A stretch of 9,835 nt of DNA, from contig CAKTZP010000078.1 in NCBI GenBank assembly GCA_934636045.1, positions 1 to 9,835 of the forward strand, written 5' to 3'. This DNA is from an uncultured Oscillospiraceae bacterium (lineage in GTDB: Bacteria; Bacillota; Clostridia; Oscillospirales; Oscillospiraceae). This document shows positions 1 through 5,620 of this stretch, one piece after another (positions within the stretch are counted from its first letter, which is position 1; each line of letters starts with the position of its first letter). The position numbers and the translations under genes were made by a program. The notes below the pieces were generated by a model. The model did not search any database. It saw only the letters and a list, made by a program, of their open reading frames with translations, and was not told where the DNA came from.

Positions 1-563
1 GTGCCGAAGGTGTTGTCGATCACCAGGGGCAGACCGTGCCGGTGCGCGATCTTAGCAATCGCGTCGATGTCGGGAATGTCGCTGTTGGGATTTCCGAGCG
101 TTTCCAGATAGATGGCCTTGGTGTTGCCCTGAATCGCGGCTTCCAGCTCCGCCGGATCGTGCGCATTGACAAAGGTAGTGCTCACACCGAACTGGGGCAG
201 GGTGTGCGCCAGCAGGTTATAGCTGCCGCCGTAGATCGTTTTCTGCGCGACGATGTGGTCGCCCGCCTGCGCCAGCGCCTGAATGGTGTAGGTGATGGCC
301 GCTGCGCCGGAGGCCAGCGCCAGTGCGGCCACGCCGCCCTCCAGCGCCGCGATGCGTTTTTCCAGCACATCCTGCGTGGAGTTGGTCAGGCGACCGTAGA
401 TGTTGCCGGCGTCCGCCAGCCCAAAGCGTGCCGCCGCGTGGGCACAATCGCGGAAGACATACGAGGTCGTCTGGTAAATCGGCACAGCGCGCGCATCCGT
501 GGCGGGGTCGGGCTGCTCCTGCCCAACATGGAGCTGCAGAGTCTCAAATTTGTATTTTCTCAC
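1..563 (-). CDS. metY: O-acetylhomoserine aminocarboxypropyltransferase/sulfhydrylase, 5' part (C-terminus beyond window)
   Basis: PLP-dependent enzyme of the Cys/Met-metabolism family. It is expected to join O-acetylhomoserine with sulfide (or methanethiol) to give homocysteine (or methionine) in the cytoplasm. 187 codons are visible, starting with GTG (reads MRKYKFETLQLHVGQ) behind an AGAAGGA ribosome site about 6 nt upstream. Family landmarks in order are the N-terminal 'PIYQTTSYVF' strand, 'YGRLTNSTQDVLEKRIAALEGG', the 'ALASGAAAI' PLP-phosphate loop, 'TIYGGSYNL', 'LETLGNPNSDIPDI' and 'VIDNTFG'. The window ends before the PLP lysine, so the catalytic half is not seen. It follows cysK by 29 nt on the same strand, so they are very likely one operon. 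The long N-terminal match favours MetY over cystathionine gamma-synthase or gamma-lyase, but the substrate is inferred from family resemblance only. Confidence 0.9.
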   Translation of the reverse strand, partial: MRKYKFETLQLHVGQEQPDPATDARAVPIYQTTSYVFRDCAHAAARFGLADAGNIYGRLTNSTQDVLEKRIAALEGGVAALALASGAAAITYTIQALAQAGDHIVAQKTIYGGSYNLLAHTLPQFGVSTTFVNAHDPAELEAAIQGNTKAIYLETLGNPNSDIPDIDAIAKIAHRHGLPLVIDNTFG

Positions 564-592
564 GGGAATTCCTTCTTTCTGTGAAGTGCTGC

Positions 593-1525
593 TCAGTCTG
601 CGAACAGTGCGGTGGAGAGATAACGGTCGCCGGTGTCCGGAAGGAGCACGACGATGGTTTTGCCCTTGCTTTCCTGACGCTTGGCCAGCGCGATGGCTGC
701 CCAGACTGCCGCGCCGGAGGAAATGCCGACGAGCACGCCCTCCTTTTTGCCGACGCGCTTGGCGGCGGCAAAGGCGTCGTCGTTTTCGACGGCGATGACC
801 TCATCGTACACCTTGGGATCCAGCACGTCCGGGACAAAGCCTGCGCCGATGCCTTGAATCTTGTGCGCACCGGCCGTGCCCTTGCTCAGCACGGGGGAGG
901 CGGCGGGCTCGACGGCCACGACCTTGATATTGGGGTTCTTGCTCTTGAGATACGAGCCGACGCCTGTAATGGTGCCGCCCGTACCGACGCCGGCGACGAA
1001 GATATCCACCTTGCCGTCTGTATCCTCCCAGATCTCCGGGCCGGTCGCTGCACGATGGGCGGCAGGATTGGCGGGGTTGACGAACTGGCCGGGGACGAAG
1101 CTGTTCGGGATTTCCCTTGCCAGCTCGTCGGCCTTGGCAATCGCGCCCTTCATGCCCTTTGCGCCCTCGGTCAGCACAAGCTCTGCGCCGTAGGCCTTCA
1201 TAATCTGCCGGCGCTCGACGCTCATGGTCTCGGGCATGACGATGATGATACGGTAGCCGCGGGCGGCGGCCACGCTGGCAAGGCCAATGCCGGTGTTGCC
1301 GGAGGTCGGCTCAAGGATGACCGAACCCGGCTTTAACAGACCCTTTTGCTCAGCGTCGTCGATCATGGCCTTGGCGATGCGATCCTTGACGCTCCCGGCG
1401 GGGTTGAAGTATTCCAGCTTTGCGAGCACCCTTGCCTCGAGGTGCTCTTCGTTTTCAAGGTGTACCAGCTCCAGAAGCGGAGTTTTGCCGATGAGCTGAT
1501 CGGCCGATGTGTAGATGTTCGACAT
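593..1525 (-). CDS. cysK: Cysteine synthase A (O-acetylserine sulfhydrylase)
   Basis: Cytoplasmic PLP enzyme that makes L-cysteine from O-acetylserine and sulfide. The 310-aa length is typical. The PLP lysine is K47 in 'NPAGSVKDR'. The substrate loop 'TSGNTG' lies at 74-79, the PLP-phosphate loop 'GTGGT' at 181-185, the conserved 'QGIGAGFVP' at about 224-232, and the PLP-ring serine is in 'GISSGA' (267-272). All key residues are present, so the enzyme should be active. The ATG start has AGGAGGG 7 nt upstream (1533-1539). It is the first gene of a cysK-metY operon with a consensus sigma-A promoter (1589-1617) and a candidate Rrf2 operator over the expected transcription start. In Bacillus, CysK is also a partner of the Rrf2 repressor CymR. 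The divergent Rrf2 gene here makes a similar role conceivable, but that is inference. Confidence 0.97.
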   Translation of the reverse strand: MSNIYTSADQLIGKTPLLELVHLENEEHLEARVLAKLEYFNPAGSVKDRIAKAMIDDAEQKGLLKPGSVILEPTSGNTGIGLASVAAARGYRIIIVMPETMSVERRQIMKAYGAELVLTEGAKGMKGAIAKADELAREIPNSFVPGQFVNPANPAAHRAATGPEIWEDTDGKVDIFVAGVGTGGTITGVGSYLKSKNPNIKVVAVEPAASPVLSKGTAGAHKIQGIGAGFVPDVLDPKVYDEVIAVENDDAFAAAKRVGKKEGVLVGISSGAAVWAAIALAKRQESKGKTIVVLLPDTGDRYLSTALFAD

Positions 1526-1557
1526 AATAGCGCCCTCCTGATTTGAAACGGCTTTGA

Positions 1558-1584
1558 ATAAACCAACTTAACTAATAGGTTTAT
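1558..1584. promoter_or_regulatory. Candidate Rrf2-type operator at the cysK promoter
   Basis: A 27-bp imperfect inverted repeat with perfect 7-bp outer arms, ATAAACC (1558-1564) and GGTTTAT (1578-1584). Its core is ACCAACTTAACTAATAGGT (1562-1580). It starts just after the cysK -10 box and covers the expected start point, so a bound protein would block transcription. The CC...GG half-site spacing resembles the IscR-type Rrf2 operator. A related copy lies at the regulator's own promoter. Binding is inferred, not shown. Confidence 0.6.
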
Positions 1585-1588
1585 GCGG

Positions 1589-1617
1589 ATTATAAACGCT
1601 GCGGCCGTATTTGTCAA
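1589..1617 (-). promoter_or_regulatory. Sigma-A promoter of the cysK-metY operon
   Basis: On the minus strand the sequence reads TTGACA (1612-1617), a 17-bp spacer, then TATAAT (1589-1594). Both hexamers and the spacing match the housekeeping consensus exactly. The expected start is near 1582, leaving a leader of about 57 nt before the cysK ATG. Such a strong core promoter implies that control comes from repression. Confidence 0.85.
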
Positions 1618-1639
1618 GCCCTAAATAGGAAAAACTTGC

Positions 1640-1669
1640 TTGATTTTCCTAGTTACCACGTGGTATAAT
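1640..1669 (+). promoter_or_regulatory. Sigma-A promoter of the Rrf2-family regulator gene
   Basis: TTGATT (1640-1645), an 18-bp spacer and TATAAT (1664-1669) lie 30 nt before the regulator ATG. The -10 box sits inside the second candidate operator, which suggests autorepression. Confidence 0.65.
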
Positions 1670-1677
1670 AGGTTTAT
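1654..1677. promoter_or_regulatory. Candidate Rrf2-type operator at the regulator's own promoter
   Basis: The core ACCACGTGGTATAATAGGT (1655-1673) shares 13 of 19 positions with the cysK-side core. Its right end repeats 12 bp exactly: TAATAGGTTTAT at 1666-1677 and at 1573-1584. The left part is a perfect 12-bp palindrome, TACCACGTGGTA (1654-1665). It overlaps the -10 hexamer. Confidence 0.5.
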
Positions 1678-1698
1678 AGGAAGAAGGGAGATTCAACG

Positions 1699-2130
1699 AT
1701 GCTGATTTCAACGAAGGGGCGCTATGCGCTGCGCGTGATGATCGATCTGGCGGAGCACCGGAGCGACGGGCTGATCCCCCTGAAGGTGATTGCGCAGCGG
1801 CAGGAGATTTCAGAAAAATATTTGGAAAGCATCATCAAGCTGCTGGTGAAGGCCAAGCTTCTGACCGGTGTGCGCGGCAAGGGCGGCGGCTATCGGCTGA
1901 CCAAAGCGCCGGAGCAGTATACCGTCTGGAGTATCCTGCAAATGACGGAGGATACGCTCGCACCGGTAGGCTGTCTGGAGCCGGGCGCCGCGCCCTGTCC
2001 CCGTGCGGCAGACTGCCGGACGCTTTCGCTCTGGCGCGGCTTGGACAAGGTCATCCGCGGCTATCTGGAAAGCATCACGCTGGCCGACCTGATGCACCGC
2101 GACCCGGATGGCTATGACTATGTGATCTAA
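1699..2130 (+). CDS. Rrf2-family transcriptional regulator (CymR/IscR-like)
   Basis: A 143-aa winged-helix DNA-binding protein. The N-terminus 'STKGRYALRVMIDLA' is the Rrf2 signature. The recognition helix region is about 37-50 ('ISEKYLESIIKLLV') and the wing is 'VRGKGGGYRL' (58-67). Three cysteines at 92, 100 and 106 lie where IscR-type members bind a [2Fe-2S] cluster. Their spacing is C-X7-C-X5-C, against C-X5-C-X5-C in E. coli IscR. Bacillus CymR has no such set. The ATG follows an AAGGGAG ribosome site. The gene is divergent from cysK-metY across a gap with two matching candidate operators, so the likely job is sensing cysteine, O-acetylserine or Fe-S status and repressing cysteine synthesis and itself. 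The family call is firm; the ligand is inferred. I leave the symbol blank because cymR or iscR would be a guess. Confidence 0.93.
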   Translation: MLISTKGRYALRVMIDLAEHRSDGLIPLKVIAQRQEISEKYLESIIKLLVKAKLLTGVRGKGGGYRLTKAPEQYTVWSILQMTEDTLAPVGCLEPGAAPCPRAADCRTLSLWRGLDKVIRGYLESITLADLMHRDPDGYDYVI

Positions 2131-2133
2131 ATA

Positions 2134-2170
2134 CCCGCCCGCCTTTCTTTGAGGCGGGCGGGCTTACTTT
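2134..2170. terminator. Terminator shared by convergent regulator and cortex-lysin operons
   Basis: A perfect 10-bp GC stem, CCCGCCCGCC (2134-2143) with GGCGGGCGGG (2153-2162), closes a 9-nt loop. It begins 3 nt after the regulator stop and is followed by the T-rich stretch CTTACTTTT. On the minus strand the same stem lies about 20 nt past the stop of the gene at 2182-2712 and is followed by TATTTA, so it may work in both directions. The T tracts are modest. Confidence 0.75.
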
Positions 2171-2181
2171 TCGCGGAGGTG

Positions 2182-2712
2182 TTATTTGGTCTGGCGGACG
2201 GGAAAGCGGCCGCTGCCGTCGCCGACGGTGAGCCGGTACTGCTTGGCAAGATGCTGCCATGTGTGCTTGTCGATCTCGCCGCTCACCGGAAGCCCGGCCT
2301 GCGTCTGGAACCAGTGCACCGCCTGCACGGACTGTGCATCATGGACACCGGTAAGCCGCAGGGAGGGCATATTCTGATAGTACCGGCCGAGACTTTTGAG
2401 CAGCGTCTGCACAAGCAGAACATGGACATTGTCCGTTCCGGCGGTCAGTACCTGATGCGGCTGCAGGATGATGCACAGGGGCTCTGCCTCCTCTAGGTGC
2501 ACCAGCTCATAAAAATAGGCGGCGCAGATAGCGTCCCACGTCGCAAGGTCGACGACACCGGTGACGGGCAGGCCGTGCTCCTCCTGAAAATGCCGCACCT
2601 CCGCTTCCGTCTCCTTGCCATAGACTCCGTCGAGATTCAGCGAACTGTCCGCGTAGATGACGCGCAGCATCTGCTGCAGATCGAGTATCGGCGTGCCGAG
2701 TGACTGTGCCAT
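2182..2712 (-). CDS. Tandem peptidoglycan-binding-domain protein (cortex-lysin operon, third gene)
   Basis: A 176-aa protein built from two PG_binding_1-type repeats. Repeat 1 is at about 8-62 ('LQQML...LDGVYGKETEAEVRHFQ...VDLATWDAI') and repeat 2 at about 95-157 ('VHVLLVQTLLKSLG...AVHWFQTQAGLPVSGEIDKHTW'). Repeat 2 is more diverged. There is no catalytic domain, signal peptide or membrane segment, so the visible role is adhesion to peptidoglycan, probably spore cortex given its partners. The ATG is 11 nt past the stop of the SpoIID-like gene. The AAGGAGG ribosome site overlaps that stop codon, so translation is probably coupled. Repeat 1 lacks the usual leading 'G-x-x-G-xx-V' turn, and the preceding gene ends with something like it (see findings). 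It could be an accessory binding subunit of the lysin; this is inference. Confidence 0.88.
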   Translation of the reverse strand: MAQSLGTPILDLQQMLRVIYADSSLNLDGVYGKETEAEVRHFQEEHGLPVTGVVDLATWDAICAAYFYELVHLEEAEPLCIILQPHQVLTAGTDNVHVLLVQTLLKSLGRYYQNMPSLRLTGVHDAQSVQAVHWFQTQAGLPVSGEIDKHTWQHLAKQYRLTVGDGSGRFPVRQTK

Positions 2713-2723
2713 GGAAAGCCTCC

Positions 2724-3857
2724 TTAAAAATCAGTGTCGCCCAGCCGCAGGGGCGTGCCGGGATATTGCCCGCCGACGCTGTTCAGGTCGACGCCAATGC
2801 CGACGACCCGGTTGTGCAGCGCGTTCCACGTGGCCGGGCCGACGATCCCGTCCACAGTCAGCCCCGCGAAGCGCTGGAAGGCGCGGGCGGCGCTTTGCGT
2901 GGCCGGGCCGAAAATCCCGTCCTCGGCCACGGCCGGAATGCTGTTGACAAATTCTGCCACCACGTTCAGCATGTATTGCAGCTGCCGGACGGCCTGACCG
3001 CTGCTGCCGGATTGCAAACTGCCCGGCGCCTGCCAGCTGTTGCCCGCAAAGCGTTGCCCTTCCGATTCCAGCTCGGCCAGCCGCGTTACACCGACGTAGA
3101 GCCGCACGAGCTGATACCATGTTGATCGGCCGACGATCCAATCCTCGGTCAGGTCAAAAATGCGCTGGAAGGCGCGGACGGCGTTTTCCGTTTGCTGACC
3201 GAAAATCCCATCCGCGGCGCTGATGCGCGGGATGGCGGGGTAGTTCTGGCCGATGCGATTGAGCATGACCTGCAGCTGCACAACGTCCGCTCCGCGCGCG
3301 CCGCGGCGCAGCGGGCTGCCGGGATAGGAGGGGACGTAGCCGCGCACCGGCGCGTCGGAGACAATCTCAATGCTGTCGCCGTAGTAGCGTCGAAGAATCT
3401 GGACGGAATTGAGCCCCTGCTGCGCCAGATACTGTGAGCCCCACTGACTTAAGCCCTCGCAGGTGACGGTGGTGCCGTTGCAGAACTTTGCCGCCAGCGG
3501 TTCAATAAAGCCCCTCCGCCGCAGATAGTTGGTAAAGATTTCGTTGACGATGCGCGAAATGCTGCCGAAATAGTTGCGGCCGTTGATGAATTTTTGGTCG
3601 ATGGCGGTCGAGGCGGTGATGTCAAAATCGTAGCCCTGACTGCGGTAGAATTCCGTGTAGACGCGGTTGAGTGCAAAGGAAATGATGGCGAGAATGTTCG
3701 CCGTCAGCGCGCTGTCCTCCCACGTGGGGTAGACCTCACTGGAGGCGACATTTTTCACATAGTCTACGAAGGGCACGGTGACGTTCGGGGCGGCGGCGCT
3801 CGGTGCGCCGAGGTGCACTGTGATGCGTTCCGGAATGTACGGAAGGACGGTCGTCAT
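2724..3857 (-). CDS. SleC-like spore cortex-lytic enzyme: SpoIID-type lytic transglycosylase with two peptidoglycan-binding domains
   Basis: 377 aa from the ATG at 3857. I chose this start because AGGTGG lies 5 nt upstream, overlapping the previous gene's TAG; an in-frame GTG at 3866 has no ribosome site. Residues 6-165 look like a SpoIID/SleC catalytic domain: 'YIPERITVHLG', 'DYVKNVASSEVYPTW' with the candidate catalytic glutamate E41, 'ALNRVYTEFY', and 'GLSQWGSQYLAQQG...ILRRYYG'. C126 and C133 sit next to 'GLSQWG', where clostridial SpoIID proteins have zinc-binding cysteines. Two PG_binding_1 repeats follow, at about 181-255 and 278-347, each with 'DGIFG...AFQR...TW'. No signal peptide is seen, as expected for a protein deposited on the spore. 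SleC enzymes open cortex peptidoglycan during germination. Unlike Clostridium perfringens SleC, which is made with a pro-region, this protein starts almost directly at the mature-type domain. A similar pro-region is encoded by the upstream gene. Confidence 0.85.
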   Translation of the reverse strand: MTTVLPYIPERITVHLGAPSAAAPNVTVPFVDYVKNVASSEVYPTWEDSALTANILAIISFALNRVYTEFYRSQGYDFDITASTAIDQKFINGRNYFGSISRIVNEIFTNYLRRRGFIEPLAAKFCNGTTVTCEGLSQWGSQYLAQQGLNSVQILRRYYGDSIEIVSDAPVRGYVPSYPGSPLRRGARGADVVQLQVMLNRIGQNYPAIPRISAADGIFGQQTENAVRAFQRIFDLTEDWIVGRSTWYQLVRLYVGVTRLAELESEGQRFAGNSWQAPGSLQSGSSGQAVRQLQYMLNVVAEFVNSIPAVAEDGIFGPATQSAARAFQRFAGLTVDGIVGPATWNALHNRVVGIGVDLNSVGGQYPGTPLRLGDTDF

Positions 3858-3866
3858 GGCGGCCAC

Positions 3867-4253
3867 CTACAGCTGCTGGACAGAGATGTCGAACGTCTCT
3901 GTCATATTGAATGCGTCCGGCCGGGCGCTGAGGGGGATCATCTTGAGATTCTGCTGTGTTTCGATGCCGGAAAAAAGCTGCACATTTTCCACCAAAATGC
4001 GCTCATAGCCGGGCTTTTCCGCCGTGACGTCGACCACGGCAAACGGGCGGGAAAAGCCGGGGGCCTGACTGTCTGCGCGGCTCGGCGTCGCAATGGTGAT
4101 CGGCCCGGCCTTGCCGCTCCGGTCGGTCAGCCGGGAGGCAATGAGGCGCGAGCCGCTGTCAGCGGGCTGCGTAACGGCAATGGCAGCTCCGGTAAGCGGC
4201 AGCTGTGCATTTGCTTGATAGACACGTATCGTAAGATAACCGTTTTTGGGCAT
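3867..4253 (-). CDS. SleC pro-region-like beta-sandwich protein (cortex-lysin operon, first gene)
   Basis: 128 aa from the ATG at 4253, preceded by an excellent AAAGGAGGT ribosome site (4261-4269). A longer in-frame ORF starting at 4292 would begin inside a terminator and was rejected. Residues about 5-105 resemble a carboxypeptidase-regulatory/Ig-like beta sandwich: 'GYLTIRVYQANAQLPLTGAAI', 'TDRSGKAGPITIATP', 'VDVTAEKPGYERILVENVQLF', then 'LKMIPL'. It has no signal peptide, membrane segment or cysteine. Its TAG stop overlaps the ribosome site of the SpoIID-like gene, so the two are probably made in step. In fused SleC-type proteins a domain of this style comes before the catalytic part. I infer this is that part as a separate subunit, perhaps a chaperone, inhibitor or targeting partner. 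Fold and role are from resemblance, not proof. Confidence 0.75.
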   Translation of the reverse strand: MPKNGYLTIRVYQANAQLPLTGAAIAVTQPADSGSRLIASRLTDRSGKAGPITIATPSRADSQAPGFSRPFAVVDVTAEKPGYERILVENVQLFSGIETQQNLKMIPLSARPDAFNMTETFDISVQQL

Positions 4254-4290
4254 AGGGCACCTCCTTTCTCCCAGTATATGCGCCACGGAC

Positions 4291-4323
4291 AAAAAAGGTG
4301 CCGCCCGGAGCGACCCGGACGGC
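4291..4323 (-). terminator. Rho-independent terminator after the 4333-4764 gene
   Basis: On the minus strand GCCGTCCGG (4315-4323) pairs with CCGGGCGGC (4300-4308), 9 bp with one G-T pair and a 6-nt loop. ACC and a TTTTTT run (4291-4296) follow. It lies 9 nt past the stop of the upstream gene and separates it from the cortex-lysin operon, so that operon needs its own promoter within about 40-60 bp or depends on read-through. Confidence 0.88.
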
Positions 4324-4332
4324 GCGGCGGCG

Positions 4333-4764
4333 TTACAGATACTGCTTCATTTGGTCAATGTTGGCCTGCTCGGTTTGCAGCAGCCGGTTGGAGAGCGACG
4401 AGACCTTCGGGTCGAGCACGCCCATCGTGCGGATGTTGTGCATGCTCTTGATCATACCGCGCGTGTTGCCCTGCAGCATCAGCTCGGCGATCTTCGAGGT
4501 CGGATCGGCGCTGGAGCGCACCTTCATTTTTGACGTCATGGCCGAGCCGAGCTTGGCTATGGGATGGACGGGCTTGAGCTTTGCGCCGTGCTCCTGCAGC
4601 AGACGCGCGGCCTCACCGGAAAGCGCCTCGTATTCTGCCAGCTGCTGGCGCAGTGCTGCGCGGAACTGCCGGTCGGCGGTCTCGCCCAGGACGGTCTGAA
4701 TGCCGCAGCAGCCCATCTGCGTTGTTTGGTGGATGGAGCGGAGCATCGGAATGTCGTTCGTCAT
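4333..4764 (-). CDS. Conserved-looking helical protein of unknown function (possible ferritin-like four-helix fold)
   Basis: 143 aa, ATG with AGGTGAT 4 nt upstream, TAA stop followed by a strong terminator, so it appears to be its own transcription unit. The sequence is mostly amphipathic helix. An N-terminal helix contains 'IHQTTQMGCCGIQTVL' with adjacent cysteines (19-20). A long charged helix (about 32-60, 'FRAALRQQLAEYEALSGEAARLLQEHG') follows. Then come a Met/Lys-rich segment, 'SKIAELMLQGNTRGMIKSMHNI' and a C-terminal helix ending 'DQMKQYL'. The pattern recalls four-helix ferritin-like proteins of the DUF2383 type, but I see no clear Glu/His metal ligands and do not assign a function. 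It has no signal peptide or membrane segment. It is divergent from the phosphoribosyltransferase gene. Confidence 0.8.
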   Translation of the reverse strand: MTNDIPMLRSIHQTTQMGCCGIQTVLGETADRQFRAALRQQLAEYEALSGEAARLLQEHGAKLKPVHPIAKLGSAMTSKMKVRSSADPTSKIAELMLQGNTRGMIKSMHNIRTMGVLDPKVSSLSNRLLQTEQANIDQMKQYL

Positions 4765-4818
4765 GGTATCACCTCAAAAATATCTTCCCGCAGGAGAAAA
4801 AATTTATGCAAAAAGGAC

Positions 4819-4846
4819 TTGAGAATCTTCCGTAATCGGCTATAAT
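4819..4846 (+). promoter_or_regulatory. Sigma-A promoter of the phosphoribosyltransferase gene
   Basis: TTGAGA (4819-4824), a 16-bp spacer and TATAAT (4841-4846) lie 38 nt before the ATG. No operator-like repeat or riboswitch is seen in the short leader. Confidence 0.75.
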
Positions 4847-4884
4847 AGATAGCTGTGAGAAACAAACAAAAAGGAGACTTAGCT

Positions 4885-5439
4885 ATGGTTTATACAATGA
4901 CGATTGCCGGTGTTCAGCGCGACCTGCCCATCTGCCGTGTCTCGGACGAGCTGTACATTGGTGCGTTCGTGATCTTTGGCGACGTGGAGCTGACGGTCAA
5001 AACGGCTACGGCGCTGCTGGAAAAGGCACCGGAGTACGACTACCTCATTACCGCTGAGGCCAAGGGCATTCCGCTGGTGCACGAGATGGCGCGCCAGAGC
5101 GGACAGAACCGTTATTTTATCGCGCGCAAGGCGCCGAAGCTGTACATGACGGGTGTGTTCGATGTAACGGTCAACTCCATCACCACTGCGAAGGAGCAGC
5201 ATCTGTATCTGGACAAGGCCGACGCCGACCTGATGCGCGGCAAGCGCATCCTCGTTGTTGACGATGTGATCTCCACCGGTGAATCTCTGGCCGCGGTCGA
5301 GAAGCTGGTTGAGGAAGCAGGCGGCATCATTGCCGGACGCATGGCGATCCTCGCCGAGGGCGACGCACAGGAGCGCAAGGACATCATCTACCTCGAAAAG
5401 CTCCCGCTCTTCCATCCGGACGGAACGGTCATGGAATAA
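4885..5439 (+). CDS. Adenine/xanthine-type phosphoribosyltransferase family protein
   Basis: 184 aa from the ATG at 4885, which has AAGGAGA 7 nt upstream. An in-frame GTG 30 nt earlier has no ribosome site. The type I phosphoribosyltransferase fold is shown by the PRPP loop 'ILVVDDVISTGES' (122-134) and 'YDYLITAEAKGIPLVHEMAR' (51-70), the usual PPi/hood segment of adenine-type enzymes. Such enzymes join a purine base to PRPP in purine salvage. Neither the purine specificity nor a regulatory role can be read from sequence; annotation as apt would be a guess. It is a single-gene unit with its own promoter and terminator. Confidence 0.88.
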   Translation: MVYTMTIAGVQRDLPICRVSDELYIGAFVIFGDVELTVKTATALLEKAPEYDYLITAEAKGIPLVHEMARQSGQNRYFIARKAPKLYMTGVFDVTVNSITTAKEQHLYLDKADADLMRGKRILVVDDVISTGESLAAVEKLVEEAGGIIAGRMAILAEGDAQERKDIIYLEKLPLFHPDGTVME

Positions 5440-5448
5440 AAGTGAAAT

Positions 5449-5480
5449 AAAAAACGGACGCCGCGCGGCGTCCGTTTTTG
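5449..5480. terminator. Bidirectional terminator between phosphoribosyltransferase and micro-ORF
   Basis: A perfect 22-bp palindrome (5454-5475; arm ACGGACGCCGC) flanked by AAAAA on the left and TTTTT on the right. It begins 14 nt after the phosphoribosyltransferase stop and ends 5 nt before the stop of the minus-strand micro-ORF, so it can terminate both convergent transcripts. Confidence 0.92.
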
Positions 5481-5573
5481 TTATTTGCGGTTGGTCTTCT
5501 GCTGTTGATTCTGCTGCTGGTTCTGCTGATTCTGGTTATTCTGCCGGTTCTGATTCTGATTGCGGTTTTCCAT
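5481..5573 (-). CDS. Gln/Asn-rich 30-aa micropeptide, probable forespore product
   Basis: A 31-codon ORF: ATG at 5573, TAA at 5481-5483. It has a GGAGG ribosome site about 7 nt upstream (AGCATGGAGGTTTATC then ATG) and a terminator directly after its stop. The peptide begins MENRNQNQNRQ and ends QQQKTNRK. 20 of 30 residues are Gln or Asn, the rest mainly Arg and Lys. It has no hydrophobic residue after Met1, so it is soluble, basic and surely disordered. An exact sigma-G type promoter precedes it, and spoVAD-spoVAE lie directly upstream, which suggests a forespore protein. Gamma-type small acid-soluble proteins (SASP) are also Gln/Asn-rich, but this is much shorter and I see no GPR-type cleavage motif. 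It matches no family I know. Four independent signals (promoter, ribosome site, frame, terminator) support a real gene. Confidence 0.75.
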   Translation of the reverse strand: MENRNQNQNRQNNQNQQNQQQNQQQKTNRK

Positions 5574-5620
5574 GATAAACCTCCATGCTGATTTGTAGAC
5601 TTGCGGTTCTTCCGCAGCCT

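Noticed and set aside
323..1336. A 337-codon open frame on the + strand antisense to cysK and metY
   Set aside because: It lies opposite two well-recognised genes, has no ribosome site and reads as low-complexity Arg/Gly/Ala-rich protein typical of shadow frames in GC-rich DNA.
1526..1588. T-box or other riboswitch in the cysK leader
   Set aside because: The leader is only about 57 nt, with no T-box sequence and no terminator hairpin; control looks operator-based.
3858..3866. GTG start at 3866 for the SpoIID-like lysin
   Set aside because: No ribosome site before it; AGGTGG is well placed for the ATG at 3857.
4273..4280. CATATACT on the minus strand as a sigma-E/sigma-K type -10 for the cortex-lysin operon
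   Set aside because: It resembles a mother-cell sigma -10 and an AC dinucleotide lies 17 nt upstream, but the -35 evidence is trivial and the upstream sequence is the terminator. Worth testing, not enough to annotate.
4254..4292. Longer start at 4292 for the 128-aa pro-region-like gene
   Set aside because: It would begin in the T-tract of the preceding terminator, and AAAGGAGGT clearly serves the ATG at 4253.
3594..4451. A 285-codon open frame on the + strand antisense to the cortex-lysin operon
   Set aside because: It runs through three minus-strand genes and a terminator and has no family resemblance; a composition effect.
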